DNA of 64,000 nucleotides from Rhodosorus marinus (lineage: Eukaryota > Rhodophyta > Stylonematophyceae > Stylonematales > Stylonemataceae): assembly GCA_029953675.1 (NCBI GenBank), contig JAMWBK010000009.1:930001-994000 (forward strand). Reading direction: 5' to 3'. Position numbers and translations under genes: made by a program. Positions within the stretch are counted from its first letter, which is position 1, and each line of letters starts with the position of its first letter. Under the pieces are notes generated by a model. That model saw only the letters and a program-made list of their open reading frames with translations. It did not search any database and had not been told where the DNA came from. This document shows, in pieces, positions 11,464 through 23,705 of the stretch.

Positions 11464-12497
11464 ATGGCCACTACCTCGTTCGCTGGGAGTCCATTTGGTT
11501 TGACGTTGGGGGGTGTTGGTTCTCGTTCACCGCGATCGAAGTGCAGGATGTCCGTTGATGGAGATGCGACGAGGGTCTCGCTGCCTGATCTGGCGGGGAA
11601 GCGAGTTCTTGTAACTGGTGCTAGTGGTGGTCTTGGAAAGAGGATGGCAATCGAGTTTGCCAGGCAGAAGTGCAAGGTTCTTGTGCACTATTTCACACGG
11701 CGCGAAGGAGCTAGACACACCGTCCAAGTGTGTGAGGAAGCTGGGAGCCCTTTTGCGATGTCGTTTGGAGCAGATCTGCGATCTGAGGCCGCAATTCAGA
11801 CCCTAGTAGACTGTGTTGAGAAAGACTTTGGAGGAGTCGATGTTCTCGTCAACAACGCTGGTATAGTGGTGAAATCGGCTGTGGAGGACTGTGACTCGAA
11901 ATGCTTTGACGACGTGAGTCGGTTTTCACGGAATTGAGTTTCACAAAGACAAAGCTCACAGCATCTATTTTCTCTCTGCATGTTCGATGTCATCAGGTCT
12001 ATGCGGTTAATGTACGCGCTCCATACTTGCTAAGCAGGCAGCTTGCTGGCGCTATGAAGCAATCCGGAAGTGGTGTGGTCATCAACATCTCATCCGTACA
12101 TGGTACAGATGCGGCTGTAGAGTTTATGTCCGCGTATGCAATGTCCAAGGCCGCGCTAAACGCACTCACCCAGAGCATGGCAGCGGAATGGGCCCCGACG
12201 ATCAGAGTTCTCGCTCTCGCACCAGGAGTTGTCCCAGTGGAGCGAAGCCAAAAAGCTCTAGAAGAGACCAAGGACATGTGGTTTCAATACATGCCTATGA
12301 AGAGGTACGGTACAGGGGACGAGATCGCTAAGATGGCCATATTCCTCGCATCCGAGTCCTCGGCGTGGACGACAGGATCTGTTGTGACCGTCGACGGCGG
12401 TATGACAGCAAGAATGTTCATGCCAATTCGACCTAAACCAGTTTCGCCGCCGGAACCGTCACCTGTTCAGCATCCGCACACTGCCGCTGGGCCTTAA
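11464..12497 (+). CDS. Short-chain dehydrogenase/reductase (FabG-like), probably plastid-targeted
   Basis: Two exons, 11464-11913 and 11997-12497, with an 83-nt phase-0 intron; 316 aa. The ATG at 11464 is the first in frame and opens a Ser/Gly/Arg-rich leader of about 30-45 residues, plausible as a transit peptide. The Rossmann fold is complete: TGASGGLG cofactor loop (51-58), NNAG (130-133), catalytic Ser near 183 in the INISSVHG strand, and Tyr197-x3-Lys201 (YAMSK). The end carries VVTVDGGM, the usual C-terminal signature of classical NAD(P)H-dependent SDRs. Closest in style to 3-oxoacyl-ACP reductase or glucose/ribitol dehydrogenase types; substrate cannot be read from sequence. The last 30 residues are a Pro-rich extension beyond the normal family end. 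Confidence 0.92.
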
Positions 12498-14991
12498 CGC
12501 TCAACTCTCAACTTATCCTCCTTTTGGAAACCCGCGAATGGCAACTCTACTGAACAATGTAGGCGCTAGCCCCTTTCGGAAGATGATCACGATGTTGATT
12601 ATCCCAGGATAACGAGGAGGCGTGCGCTAACAACTGAAACTGAAGCGAGGAGTGTTTCCGTGACTAAAAACAAAGCATTGACTCATCCCTGGCTCTTCCG
12701 CAAGTCTATCAAAGCACCCGATTGCCAGGGAAACGAACCTGCGTCGCGGCCTTGGTTGTATTTATCAGCAGCGGGGCGAACACAGCTTGAATGTCGCTGT
12801 TCTTCCTAAAACAGAAAGACGCACGGAGAGCAGGTTGACCAAGGTGTAAAAACAAGTAATCCCCTTCCGTGTGGCTGAGGTTGCAAAGCGATGCGCTCGC
12901 AAAATAGGAAACACAATCTTCCACCTCCTACTACCCCGCGCTTTCACCCGTGTTGACGCTCATATGAACAGCACTAACGCTGGTCCAGGTCAACCCCCAG
13001 CTATCCAAAACTTCCCGCAAGAACCTGAAAAAACAGAACTTTTCCAACCCGTGCAACGGTACAGGCCAAATAAACAAACAGACCCTAAAACCCCAAACCA
13101 CAGAAATTCAACCCTTCCTTCCTCAAAAACGTAAAATCCCTACAGATCAAAAACATACCTAACCAGAAAAAAAAAAAAACACCTGGGAAACTAACCCGCG
13201 CGACCCTCTCCAGCCGCAGGAGCTCAGCAAAACGCAGTACCCGCAGTTGCAGTTATTTGCAACTGCGTTTTTTGCCCATGTCCCCTTTCAGAGCCTACCA
13301 GCGACTCCAAACCACCCAAAACATGCTCGTTTTTCGATCGATCCTACCCAAGTCCTACCCTCTCCGCTCCACCCGAAAAACCTCATCAATAATGCAATCC
13401 TCAGGAAACAAAAAAAAAACCGCAAACTCCTATTTCCCAGTCCACTATCCCCTTCCAACGACAACCCCAATCCACCACCGAACACCCTCATTGATCGATC
13501 CAACCACACACACACACCCTCTTCCCGGGCGAACCATTGCTCTCCTCGAGAAGCGGCCGTCAAAATGCACTCCTCAGAATACAAAACCTCAACTCCTAAT
13601 AACCAGTCCAATGTCCCTTTCCCCTTCACCACCCATATCAAGGCCAAACAAAGTAAACCTGAATCCACCCAAGCCTGCTGGACAATCGATCCTCGCCAAC
13701 AAGAATTTGACACATGAAAACCCTAATCCATAAACTAAAACTAAACAGGACACATAATAAAAGGATCAATCAATATTATACACACTGCGTTTATTTGTAT
13801 ATAATTCAAATCTTAAAGGATATTTTCAATCAATATATATAATGATAATGATTATTTTATGTCCTGTCGTGGAGACTTTGGGTCTCCGTGGTGATTTATC
13901 ATCAAAAACGGAGAATAATATTGGATTATTTGGTATAGGATATTATGGATTTATTTTATATTTTTATAATGAGAAGATATCTTGTCTCCAACTTGATAGA
14001 TCTTTTGTTTTTCTTCTGGTAAATTCGGTTTAGGTTTTTATTTTATTTATTTACTGATTTTTTTGTCTTTCGCCTGGGGAAAAAGGAAAAAGAAAAGGAC
14101 GAGAAATGTTGAGAGGCAAAAAAAGAGGGGGTCGGGGGAAGGATGAGGAGGGGTTCGTTGGAGCTGGAGAAATTATGTTTTAGATATAAAATCGTGGATT
14201 TGGATCTTCCACTGGTTGATTTCCGTTCCACCCCCTGGTATCATGCTTACACCTTGACTTTTTTGGTTTTAAATAGATCAGAAAATGTGTACATATAGAA
14301 CAATATGACAATTTATTTTCTAATAATGACAATATTGCTTCTTTTTTAAAGATTTATGTTCTAGATGTACACCTTCCAAATACCCAAACAAAAAAAGCTT
14401 GTTCCACCCCGGTTGTACGATACTTTTCCCCTCAGATGTAAAATTAATAACAATTCATGAAAACAAGGTCCGCAGCTCCCGAGGACAAACAACTCTGGTC
14501 CTGATCTTTAATATATTACACAATACACACATATAGAGCAATCCACTAATTTTATTTCCTAAAATCATCAACTCTCGTCGATTAAATTCTAAAAATTCCA
14601 GATGTAGAACTTTCCCCCACCAAAAAAAGTAATTTTGTAGTCTACAACCGCACACGAGGGAAGGGGTTTGGGGGGGATGCTTTTTTTTTCTATGTGTGGA
14701 CGACCAATAGGGCTACTGACGTTTTTCGGTATATTCATATTAATTCCTTTTGTGTCAATAGCGAGGAACTGCTTTGCCCCTCTGCTCTGCTTTTTAGGGG
14801 GAGGGGGAGTTTTTTTTTCTTGACTACCAAAATTTTGGCGTTGTTTGGCAGTAGTTCCTGTTTTTCTTGAGGGTAGAGTGGGATAGGCGGTGTGGGGTAA
14901 GAGTCCGGGAGAGGGTTAGGGTTAAGTTGTGGGTATGTCGGGAAGAGCTTAGGGTAGGTTGTGAGTAAGTGCCTATGCAGGGAGAATGTGC

Positions 14992-15037
<46 letters not shown>

Positions 15038-15288
15038 TGGGGGAGAGGGAAGCTGTACTCTTGATAATGTGAATGTACGAAATCGTTTCGTGTTGCGAAG
15101 ATCAGCTTGCTGGCAGACAGAGATCTAGAAGGGGATTGTGACGGAGTTGGGGAGCGGATGGGTTGGTGAGAGGGTTTTGGTGTTTTGTTTTTTTCTTGTG
15201 GATTCTTCGTCGGGAGTTTTGGGGTGCTTTCGGTCGGGGTTGGCTCTTTTTGGGGAGGTGTGGGGAGGGAGGAGAAGAGTTTTGAAAA
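12498..15288. other. Low-complexity intergenic region
   Basis: A 2.8-kb gap. 12960-13740 is C/A-rich on the plus strand and holds two overlapping frames of about 156 codons (13247-13717 and 13257-13733). Both are Pro/Thr/Asn low complexity with no domain, so they are probably chance. 13740-14720 is AT-rich. 14850-15280 is G/T-rich and contains a TA microsatellite (see separate entry). No gene is supported. Confidence 0.5.
14996..15033. repeat. TA dinucleotide microsatellite
   Basis: About 19 uninterrupted TA units, 250 bp upstream of the GLTP-domain gene. Simple sequence repeat; likely length-polymorphic. Confidence 0.9.
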
Positions 15289-16684
15289 ATGTTTGGGCTT
15301 CTCGTAGATTTTAGATCGTACGCGCTTAGCCTTGTGGCTCTGTTCTGTCACGGGTTGTTCGCGGCGCTTGCGCTAGGGGTTGATTTGTACAGGTGGAGGA
15401 GAAAGAAAAGGCATGAGCTCGAGCTGAAAGATAGCAAGGCTGGAATTTGGGAGGTGGATCGGGTGGACGATCATCCTAGGGGAGTTATCATCAGAACTCC
15501 GAGGACACCGAAGAGGATGCGACTGTTGAGCATTGACTCAACAAGCAACTTGGAGGAGAACCTGCTCGATGAGCTGGATACTACAGACGAAGGCGCTGTG
15601 CTGCTGCTGAAGTCGTTTTTGAAGGAGCGCGAGATAGAAGATAACGAAGATTCGGTTACGAATTCGGAAGGCCTTGATTCGAATGGCAAAGCACGTGATA
15701 TCGGCGTAGATCAGGAGGAAGAGCGGCTAGCTGAAATAAGACGGAGCGCAGAGCTCGAGGCTGCTGAGTTGATTGAAGGAGACGTAATTGTCGCCAACGA
15801 GAGGGAAATACTTAGCAGCATTATCTCCTCCCTGCGAAATGGGGACGACAACAAGGAAGAGCAAAGCCTCCCCAGCCATGGGTTTGATGAAGTGACCGGC
15901 AAGTTTGAGGTGGTCGAAATCCGAGGGCCGCAGCGCTTCATAGAACTGCACACTTTTTCCAACGCTGTCCTAAGCTTCACTCTAGCGTTAAACGCTCTCG
16001 GTGGTTGGTTGCCGATAAACAGTTTTGTGCAGAATGATATCATCAACAATGTTCGAGTAAGGTCACAATTCTCGTAGATGCGCGTGCTGTAGGAAAAAGA
16101 TGCTTCGTTGCGAGGCTCTTACGTTGTCGTCTATTATGGCTATTCGCAGAAAACAAATCTTGCCTGTAAGCGAGTGAACGCAGCAACCCTGCAGGAGATG
16201 GTTGCCGAGGAAATGGCGAAGGGGGTTGAATGGAGTGGCTCAGGAAGGGAAGCGCTCTTATGGCTCAAAAGGTATAAATGCGAAAAAATGACCATCATAT
16301 CTTCCCCTCCCTCCACAATGCGTTGAAATTCTGTGTTTCTCCTTGGTGATCTTCACTGTCGCCGAATGCAGGACGTTACAGTTCTCTCGACGCGTGCTGG
16401 TATACTGTGTAAAGTTCCCCGATGTTTCATTGCAAGACGACATTCAGCGGTCCTACCGCGAAGCGCTAGCCCCATGTCACAATTGGGCAGTGCGCCCAAT
16501 CTTCGGACTTTGCTTGAGAGCTATGCCGAGTCGTGAGACCTTTTTGGAGCGCTTGGGTCCGAGCAAGGGAGAAACATTGGGCGAAATTGACGCGTTCCTT
16601 GCATGCTTCAATCCCATTGTGGCCTCAATTGTAACTTATTTTAATGAGGCTGGTTTGGAGGACAGGACACATTTGGAGATCTAA
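15289..16684 (+). CDS. Glycolipid-transfer-protein (GLTP) domain protein with N-terminal membrane segment
   Basis: Three exons: 15289-16056, 16093-16271, 16372-16684 (introns 36 and 100 nt); 419 aa. The first intron is unusually short. Residues 8-30 form one hydrophobic segment followed by RWRRKKR, so the protein is probably membrane-anchored. Residues 35-210 are acidic and look disordered. The GLTP fold follows: FVQNDIINN (about 245), LLWLKR (311-316, family signature with the stacking Trp), HNW with His352, and a C-terminal YFNEAGLE. These are the headgroup-binding elements of the GLTP/ACD11/FAPP2 family, which moves sphingolipids, ceramide-1-phosphate or glycolipids between membranes. An N-terminal membrane anchor is uncommon in this usually soluble family. 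Lipid specificity is not predictable. Confidence 0.88.
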
Positions 16685-17071
16685 GGCATGGGCTCTATTG
16701 CTGCTCATTCAACTGACTGCGCGGGTAATAATGTCTTGGAATTGATAGTCTATGGGACCCTGACGAGGGGCGTGCAAGTTTTGAGAGTTGTTTCTTCGGA
16801 GCACTTGGGTCGCACCGGGATGAGCTCATCTACGCGAGCAGGACATTTTGTGGAAGAGCGTTGCATGTGACGGCAGCGAAACCTTTTTTGCAACTCAAAG
16901 GGAGGAAGACCAATATTAGTTCATGAGGGAGAAAAAAATTTTAACTAACGTAATAAACACAGAGTTTTGGACATGACAATACGGCATTGGTCTGGGCGAG
17001 TTCTGTACAGGGGCGATTCACTGCCGTCAGGAGTCGTCCAAGCAGTGCGCAGGCGGAAGGTGCGTGCGAAG
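16685..17071. other. Short spacer between convergent genes
   Basis: 3' flanks of the GLTP-domain gene (+) and the VPS35-like gene (-). No further element seen. Confidence 0.5.
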
Positions 17072-20000
17072 TCATTCACCCTGAAGCGGAGGGAGAAGCA
17101 TTGGGACAAAAGTTTTGGACGCGTCTGGGATTGTGTCCACGAGTTCCTCTAGCCGACGGAGCCGCGACTCTGCAAGAAGGACCCATAGTTCCTCATCCTT
17201 GTCTTCAATCTCGTCGAGAAGCGATCTAATTGTTCGGTGCAGATCTGCGACTCTCTTAGCGTTGATCGCCTGGCAGCTACGAGCGAACATCGAGGACGAG
17301 CGCATTAGCACATCTGTTAAAAGAAGAGCTCTAGATGCTTTGGAAAATTCCAAGCTGGCGGCCTGAACAGCCTTGTCTAGACATTCTTGAACCAATTGAT
17401 AGTCAGGGCACGGTCCGGAGATGAACATCTCTGCAGCGCTGCAGAGCGCCATAGACTGGTCCGCAAAAGTCAGAAGCCTGAGTAACAGAAACATGTCGAA
17501 TAGGACAGACAGGATTAGGCCACGGCGTTATAGCTCTATCGAGGGCTTCTGCATTGGGTTCCTACCGGCCACAGTGCTTCATCAGAGTGGAGGAGATAGA
17601 CGCATAGTTCTCACGTTCAAGATTCTTCCCACAGCCTATGCAAGCTCCCATCAACCCCAGAAGCAGAGCCAAACGATCCCTTGAGCTCACTAGCCCGTTC
17701 TCGTACAGAGCCAGCGCTCGTCGAAGGGTGATGGATGTTATGCTGTCTCCAGCCAGCTCACAAGCTGCAGACGCTTCAGCGATCATCGAGTACAACTGAA
17801 GCGCCAGACGCGGATCAACGTCTCCCAGAGGTTCAACCACAGCAGAGGCTAGCATCATGCAGCCCTCCGCAAAGCCGGAGCCAATGACACTTGTTCGCAC
17901 TAGCGCAAGACGTGTTAAACAGAAAACTAAGGGGGGGAGAGTGACCGTGGCCCGGCTGCTTCCGCCTTTATCGAGCTCTGCCTTAAGAAGCTCGATCAGA
18001 TGCAGTTGCTCAATCGCACTCTCGGCATCTAGAAGGAAAACTAGTCGAGCAATTTGTGGCTGCACTTTCTCGATCACGTCGATTTCATGAGTTGATTCCC
18101 TTGACGAAGTTGCAACCGCATCCTCGCTAGACGTCCCACCGTCAACGTTTTCGCTGTGGCTAAATTGTTCCTCGCTCAGAGCGCCTGCGTCGTAGTCTTC
18201 TGGTTCCTTCAGAAGTGGAGAGAAAAACAAGTGTCGAAATGGAAGCTCCAGTCCACCTCCGCTGCTCATCCCGGTTAGCTCCGGCAGCTCGATCAAGCAG
18301 CTCATAACGGAAATCAAGCTGTCAAACTCTTCATCAGTTCTTACACAGGGGGCGAACGACCTGGTGACTTCGAGCAACTGAACTCCCAATTCAATCTGAG
18401 AAGTCCGGGAGAGGAAAGACGGGAGCTCACTAAAGCTCTCCACAGTTGTAACAATAGATATGTTCCCCCAGTGATCGACAACCTCCGCTAGCAGCCCCTT
18501 CAGAACCCGCTCAGCTTCGAGATCGCACCTTACGCGTCCCTCTGTGCTTTTGCCGCTGGAGGAATCAGTGCTCTCATAGCCAAAGTCGGTTCCGTAGCTC
18601 TCCTCATCTTCGCTCTCCTTCCACATGTTGAGGATGCCTGTTCTACAGAGTGAAAGAACCTCACCAAATCGTGCCGAATCGCGTGGATGGACCTGCGAAT
18701 CGACGTAGTATTCGTTTTTCAGTTTTCACTCTTCCGCAAGCGGGACAGAAACTTGTACGGATACTTTTGCCAGGTTCTTGGGTGTATTTTCGCACACGCC
18801 TACCAGAATTGTAAAACGAACAAAACGCTCAAAGACGGATAAAATCTCCGGAAGATGATAGTCGTAGGACCGTGGCGAGGTCAGCTTGTCTAAGTGCTTC
18901 TTTAGCACGTCAAAAGCTTGGGCATAAACGCCCATCACCAGTTCGCCAGAGCTGACATGTTTGGGAAGTTCAACAACGCGATCCATGAATACTCTGAGCA
19001 GGGCCATTGTATCGGTTTCCGTATGGAGTGCAAAAAGGAACTGGAACGTTTCATCAAGCACTTGTACATGGCACTTGCTGCTAATCGATTCAAGAACCAT
19101 CATCGTCAGACTCTGCTGCCTTCGTGGAGAGTCGTACGCGAGTATTCCAGAAACTAGCGAGGGAAAGACTTGCGCTGTATAGATGCCATCCTCAAGCTCT
19201 GGAAGAAGGGCAAGTACGTCTACAACCAGACGGAACATTGGAAGGAGGACACCGTCTGACTCATCGTCGCGTGGAATTCTCTTCTCCAAGATCAACATCT
19301 CGTTGAAACAGGTCAGGACAAGCCGCGTGAGTTCCTTATGGCGATCACCTCCGCGGTTTGTTTTCGGAGATGCCGGGGGGCCTGCGGACGAAAATTCCTG
19401 GGAAGTCGCATTGACCAATTGTGCTCTGGTTTGCAAACAATTTTGAAACAATTTGGCCATCCACCATCTCAGAAAGAACCCGCGTATAGGATGCTGAACA
19501 CCCGCGGCGTATTTCAAGTACTCTGTGAACACTGCGATTCGGCCCCTCTCTTGCACGTGGGAGCAGAGCACTAAGTACAGGCAATAAAGACGAGATTGAA
19601 GACACTCCAAACACAGTACCTTCCTCGTCAAGCCTTCCAACGAAGCTTCGTGTTTCAAAAGCGAGCGCATCGCAGGCTCCGCATAGAGCTCAAGACCTGC
19701 AGAGACGAATTCATGAAGTGTAAAGTACGACTTGACGGAAAATCCACTCGTTTCTTCCGCGGCAAGCTGCCCTGCGATGTCACTGAGCTTCCTGATAAAC
19801 AGGTCCAGCTTATCCTCATCATCATGGTCCCTTGAAAGGCTCTCAGCGGCAGGTTTGAGATCATCCAGCATACGCTCAGCCGAACGTAGTCTCTTACACA
19901 GCGCCTTTTCCTCTTCATATGGGCTCAGACTAACGCCGGCGGCGGCACTCGACATGCCATGAGATATTTCTAGTCCAACTTCCCCCCTGGGATTGTCGTT

Positions 20001-20084
20001 CACGAAAGAATCAGCTCCCCTGTCATCACCGTGGGAATCAAACATTCCAGAAAGAGTCGTTCCGATCGCATCGAAGATAGCCAT
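17072..20084 (-). CDS. VPS35: VPS35-like retromer cargo-recognition subunit
   Basis: Three exons on the complement: 20084-18765, 18692-17566, 17477-17072; introns about 72 and 88 nt; 950 aa. The first donor (GTATCC) is weak and could be shifted slightly. The start MAIFDAIG is the first good ATG; an in-frame non-ATG extension precedes it. The family hallmark is QHPIRGFFLR (canonical QHPLRGLFLRNYLL), the patch that binds VPS26/RAB7, preceded by SRLYCLYL. The C-terminal half is an alpha-solenoid with IARLVFLL and TVTLPPLVFCLTRLA, matching the VPS29-binding end of VPS35. Two acidic Ser-rich insertions (about residues 440-470 and 580-620) make it longer than the usual 790 or so. Retromer recycles receptors from endosomes to Golgi or plasma membrane. 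VPS35L of retriever is the alternative but fits less well. Confidence 0.86.
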
Positions 20085-23000
20085 TTGCAAGAAAAAAAAG
20101 TCGAGTTGCTTAACCAGAAGCTCAGGCCAACCGCCGCAAGCAACAAACGTGATGTTCACGGCATAATGGCAGGGCTCTGCATGTCCGCTGAGCCGTTCCG
20201 TCGGAGAACCCCAACACGACCGTGCGTAGTCTCCTAGGAAGAAGCAAATCAGAGATGGTCTAGGTCATCAAGTCCGATCCTCTCCAAAGCACACTAAGTG
20301 TGCTCCCCCTCCGGAATCCACTTGAACCCGTAGAAAACTTGCGCCCCAAAAAGTGCCTTTACGTTGATTTCACTAGTACACTCGGTGGAGTTAGTACACG
20401 GATTCGTAATGAGAGGTATGAAGGTTTCTAGGTGGTGCGATTGGAAGCGGCGATGGTTTCAACTTTTGAGACTTTACGTCAAGTATGCCAGAAACAACGC
20501 CTGCCGAGTGTTCTTGTTAAGTCTGAATCTGAATCTGGATGAAATGAAGTCCGGCAGTAAAGGACGAGCAGCATGGGCAACTTTGATCCTTCTTGGCAGT
20601 GCACGCGCGTCTGAGTGTTCGTACGACCGTCGAACATTTGATGCTTCGATCAGTTTGGAACCTAGAGAGTGTTACAAGTCTATTTTTTGCCCGACGTGAG
20701 AGAGTATTGCCTTCTGGAACACTGGGAATTATCCAGAGCTTTTCCTTCCAACCTGCCGAAGTCGAAAATAGATATACGAAAGAAAAAGAGTGTTGTTCTT
20801 AAGTACGTCGAACGGAGGAGTCGAACACGGGTTGACTATGAGAGGGAGGGCTTGATCCTCCAGTGGTGAACAGTTTCTGAAAATACAATTCTTTAGAGTG
20901 TAAAATTTATGAAATGGAGTTAAGTACACTTTCCGAGAACCAAGCTGATGTTTTTCACTCGCGCCCGGGCCCACCAACTTTTGACCAAACATCTGGAGCT
21001 GAGCTTCGCCTATTTTTGTTCTGAATAGAATCAATATATATTAGAATATGTTTAAGAAAGAGCTTAATGGCACTTTCAACTACGCCTCTCGCGGAGACAC
21101 AATGCTGAGCAATTGCCGTTTCTCTTCCTGCACCTCCGAATTCCGTGTGTGTATGAATTTGTCTTCTGCAGGCAAATGTACTCTAACGACGCGGGCATCT
21201 GAACTCCGACAAACGGAGGAACCAAGAAGATACTGGAAACTGGACCGACGACCAACTTGATCCCCAATGCACTCCCGCAACCAGAGGACGCCAGACCTGT
21301 TCACAAACCCAAAGACTTGACAAAAAAAAATGAGCGAGACAAAAGCGACGCACGGAGGCCGATTGTTTAGTACCCTAGCGTTGGCAAGAGCTTCACGCAT
21401 AGCAATTCTACTTATGGAGGAGCATGTTTATGACAGCGTCACCGCGGCGTCACGGCGAGTCTGGCAGGTAACGATTCGCTCAGTAGACGGGGCAGCCGTG
21501 GGGCGGACATCCCAAAACGTGTTACGAACAGCCCATGCAATACAGATAATGCAAATATAATTAAAGATTATCTAGAAATAAATTGTCAATTTCACAAAAA
21601 ACTTGTTTGAGCCTCCAAAATATTTACTTCTTTCAATCTATTTTAAAGTGAATGATGAAAAATTATGTAGTTGAGCAGGCAGTGTGAGCCTCGCCTGGTT
21701 GTGGTTCAGCCTTCTGAGGGTCGCTAGCCATCGACAAAAGTGCAGTCCCGGACCAGCTAAGGGCTATGTACATACACGCCACCGTGCGGTTCCTTTACCG
21801 GGAATGGCCCCTGATGAGGGCAACTTTTCCGGCCCTTTTCTGGATAGCCCTACAGAAACTTGGCCGGCGCCCTGGGGGGGGGGTTCCAACTTTTTCGTCC
21901 GACCATTGATTTTGCAATGGCTCGAACTGATCTAACAGCTTCGTTGAGTTAGCTCGACTGAAGCGAGGATTGAAGCATAGAAGAACTCGTTCTCACCGCT
22001 CTTTTGCAATCCAAACCAAGTGTGACGATCGCATGGCAGCTTGGAGCGAAGAGAGCCCTTTTTCTCCGGAGTCGTTCGAAGCATGACAGGAATACGCCTG
22101 CGAGGAAACTATTGTAGCAAAGATCCATGGAGTACTCGGGCAAGTATCAGGGCCGTGCGTGGCTTTGAAGATAGTTGTTTCCCCTATTCTAACCAGGCTC
22201 CTCTCCACAGTCTGTTGGTTCAAGAATTTTTGTGACCAGTGCTTGCGGTGTTCGGTTGGTAAATACTGGGCGGCCCTCGAAAACAGGACCCTGTTGGGGA
22301 GTTTACGAGTGCATGAGGAGTGCTTTTCCCGCATTACGACCTCTTTGAGTGTATTTCATAGATAGTTGCAAACAGTCTATGGAACTCTGGCTAGCAGGCT
22401 CAGCTATTTGGGCTAATTCGCAGTAAACGGGGGAATCTTACTAACCCCCCGGCCACAAAACAGATAGGGTAGGGCAGGTATATTCCAAAATCCCTCAAAT
22501 TGTCGTTAAATCGGCTGGGGTTCCACTAATAAGTGTAAAGTGTACACCGCCTACGTCGGGACAAATAAACACGAATCTACTAGGAGACCACCTCAAGTTG
22601 CCTGTCTTGACTGAAGAACTGGTAGACTCCAACTTAAACACAATTGAGGTGATCGCTCATCTTCCTACCCCTCCGCAAAGGTGTTTCCCCTGTTTGCTTC
22701 CATGCGGCAGGCATGTAAGCGTCACGCAGCATCCAGCTTCTTGAAATTGAAGACGGGTATTTTTGCGGGAACCCACTGCGTGAACTCAGACTTCCCCCGG
22801 CTCACAAAAGCAAAGGTTGCTCGGACGCCCAACTTCTCCCATCAAAACTTTTCAATGCGCCAGAACCGGGACGGGGTTGGTCGCTCCCTTCCACTGCATC
22901 CGTGGAAACCATTCATAGACAGAGCTCCATGCCTACATCTCCCCCGTCCTGCTCGCCGAGGTAGTCCCAAGTCTAAACCCGGCAGCTTTCCCCCCCCCCC

Positions 23001-23289
23001 CCAACTGGACTCCCGCCCATAGATTTGCTGCCAGAAAGCCCCACTAAGCGGCATCCATCAATAACTCGCCCGCAGCGTTGGCACAAGGCACGCTTGTTTA
23101 CTTGGGGATCGACTTACTGCACCTTTCACCCCCTGGCAGAACCTCGGCAATTGTGGTGCCCATCTGCTCGCGAGCTGCCCCGCGGTAGAAGGTGCCAGAA
23201 TGCGCCGTCATACTCGGGTCAATCGTCTTCTATATCGCACCTGGCGGCCGACTCGAGGGGCTCAGATAGCCTCTCCCAGTGGTTCAACT
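20085..23289. other. Gene-poor region, scattered weak frames
   Basis: No supported gene. A minus-strand ATG frame at 22334-21993 (113 codons) reads like ordinary protein but has no recognised motif. Others (20364-20699 +, 21400-21080 -) start poorly or end in basic nonsense-like tails. A C12 run lies near 22990. Decayed coding sequence is likely somewhere in this block but cannot be assigned. Confidence 0.4.
21993..22334 (-). CDS. Hypothetical ORF, 113 aa, unsupported
   Basis: Begins with ATG at 22334 and ends in TAG at 21993. Composition is protein-like (mixed charged and hydrophobic residues, a stretch RAAQYLPTEHRKHWSQ), yet there is no domain, no splice partner and no neighbouring gene to explain it. 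Could be an exon of a decayed element. Confidence 0.15.
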   Translation of the reverse strand: MREKHSSCTRKLPNRVLFSRAAQYLPTEHRKHWSQKFLNQQTVERSLVRIGETTIFKATHGPDTCPSTPWIFATIVSSQAYSCHASNDSGEKGLSSLQAAMRSSHLVWIAKER

Positions 23290-23705
23290 GATTGACACCC
23301 GAACTAATGATTCGGAAGCCTCTGTCGGTCCCCGAAGAGTGCTGATCTTCTCGTGGAGGACGGCGACTTTATCCGTAACGCGTACGTAGACTGACTCTTC
23401 CCTGCCCTCTTGGCTCGCGTTATTTCTGTTCTTCGAATCGAGAGCGTGGCGCGGCTGCTCGAATCATGCATCACCACTAGCACGTTGTGTACCAGGAGGC
23501 CCTTTTGAACGCCACCATCCTGCAATAGGCTGTGTCACACCGGTTCGTTCAGCTTGTTATTGAGGTCTTTGGATTCATCGAGAGGCCAGCTGCGAACCTG
23601 GCTTCGGGACTGTTTCTGCAATCGCGATGAGACACACTAGCGTTTGCTCTCTTCGTGGAGCTTCGTGCTGTGGCGTTCTAAAGTGGCCTTGGCCTTAGAG
23701 GTCTG
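23290..23705 (-). pseudogene. Decayed coiled-coil-like reading frame
   Basis: On the complement one frame reads for about 100 codons as charged, helix-like protein (ATLERHSTKLHEESKR, then DESKDLNNKLNEP, then KGLLVHNVLVVMHD). It is broken by two in-frame stops, TAG near 23641 and TGA near 23535. After roughly 23430 the protein-like text continues in another frame (DSKNRNNASQ, VYVRVTDKVAVLHEK) to a stop near 23290. Two stops plus a frame change suggest a pseudogene. Short introns spanning the stops cannot be excluded. No family recognised. Confidence 0.35.

Noticed and set aside
13247..13733. Two overlapping plus-strand frames of about 156 codons
   Set aside because: Pro/Thr/Asn/Lys low complexity in two frames of the same C/A-rich DNA, no splice context, no motif; long frames are expected here because stop codons are rare in C-rich sequence.
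14900..14930. GGTTAGGGTTAAG suggesting telomeric repeat
   Set aside because: Only one or two imperfect units; not a telomeric array.
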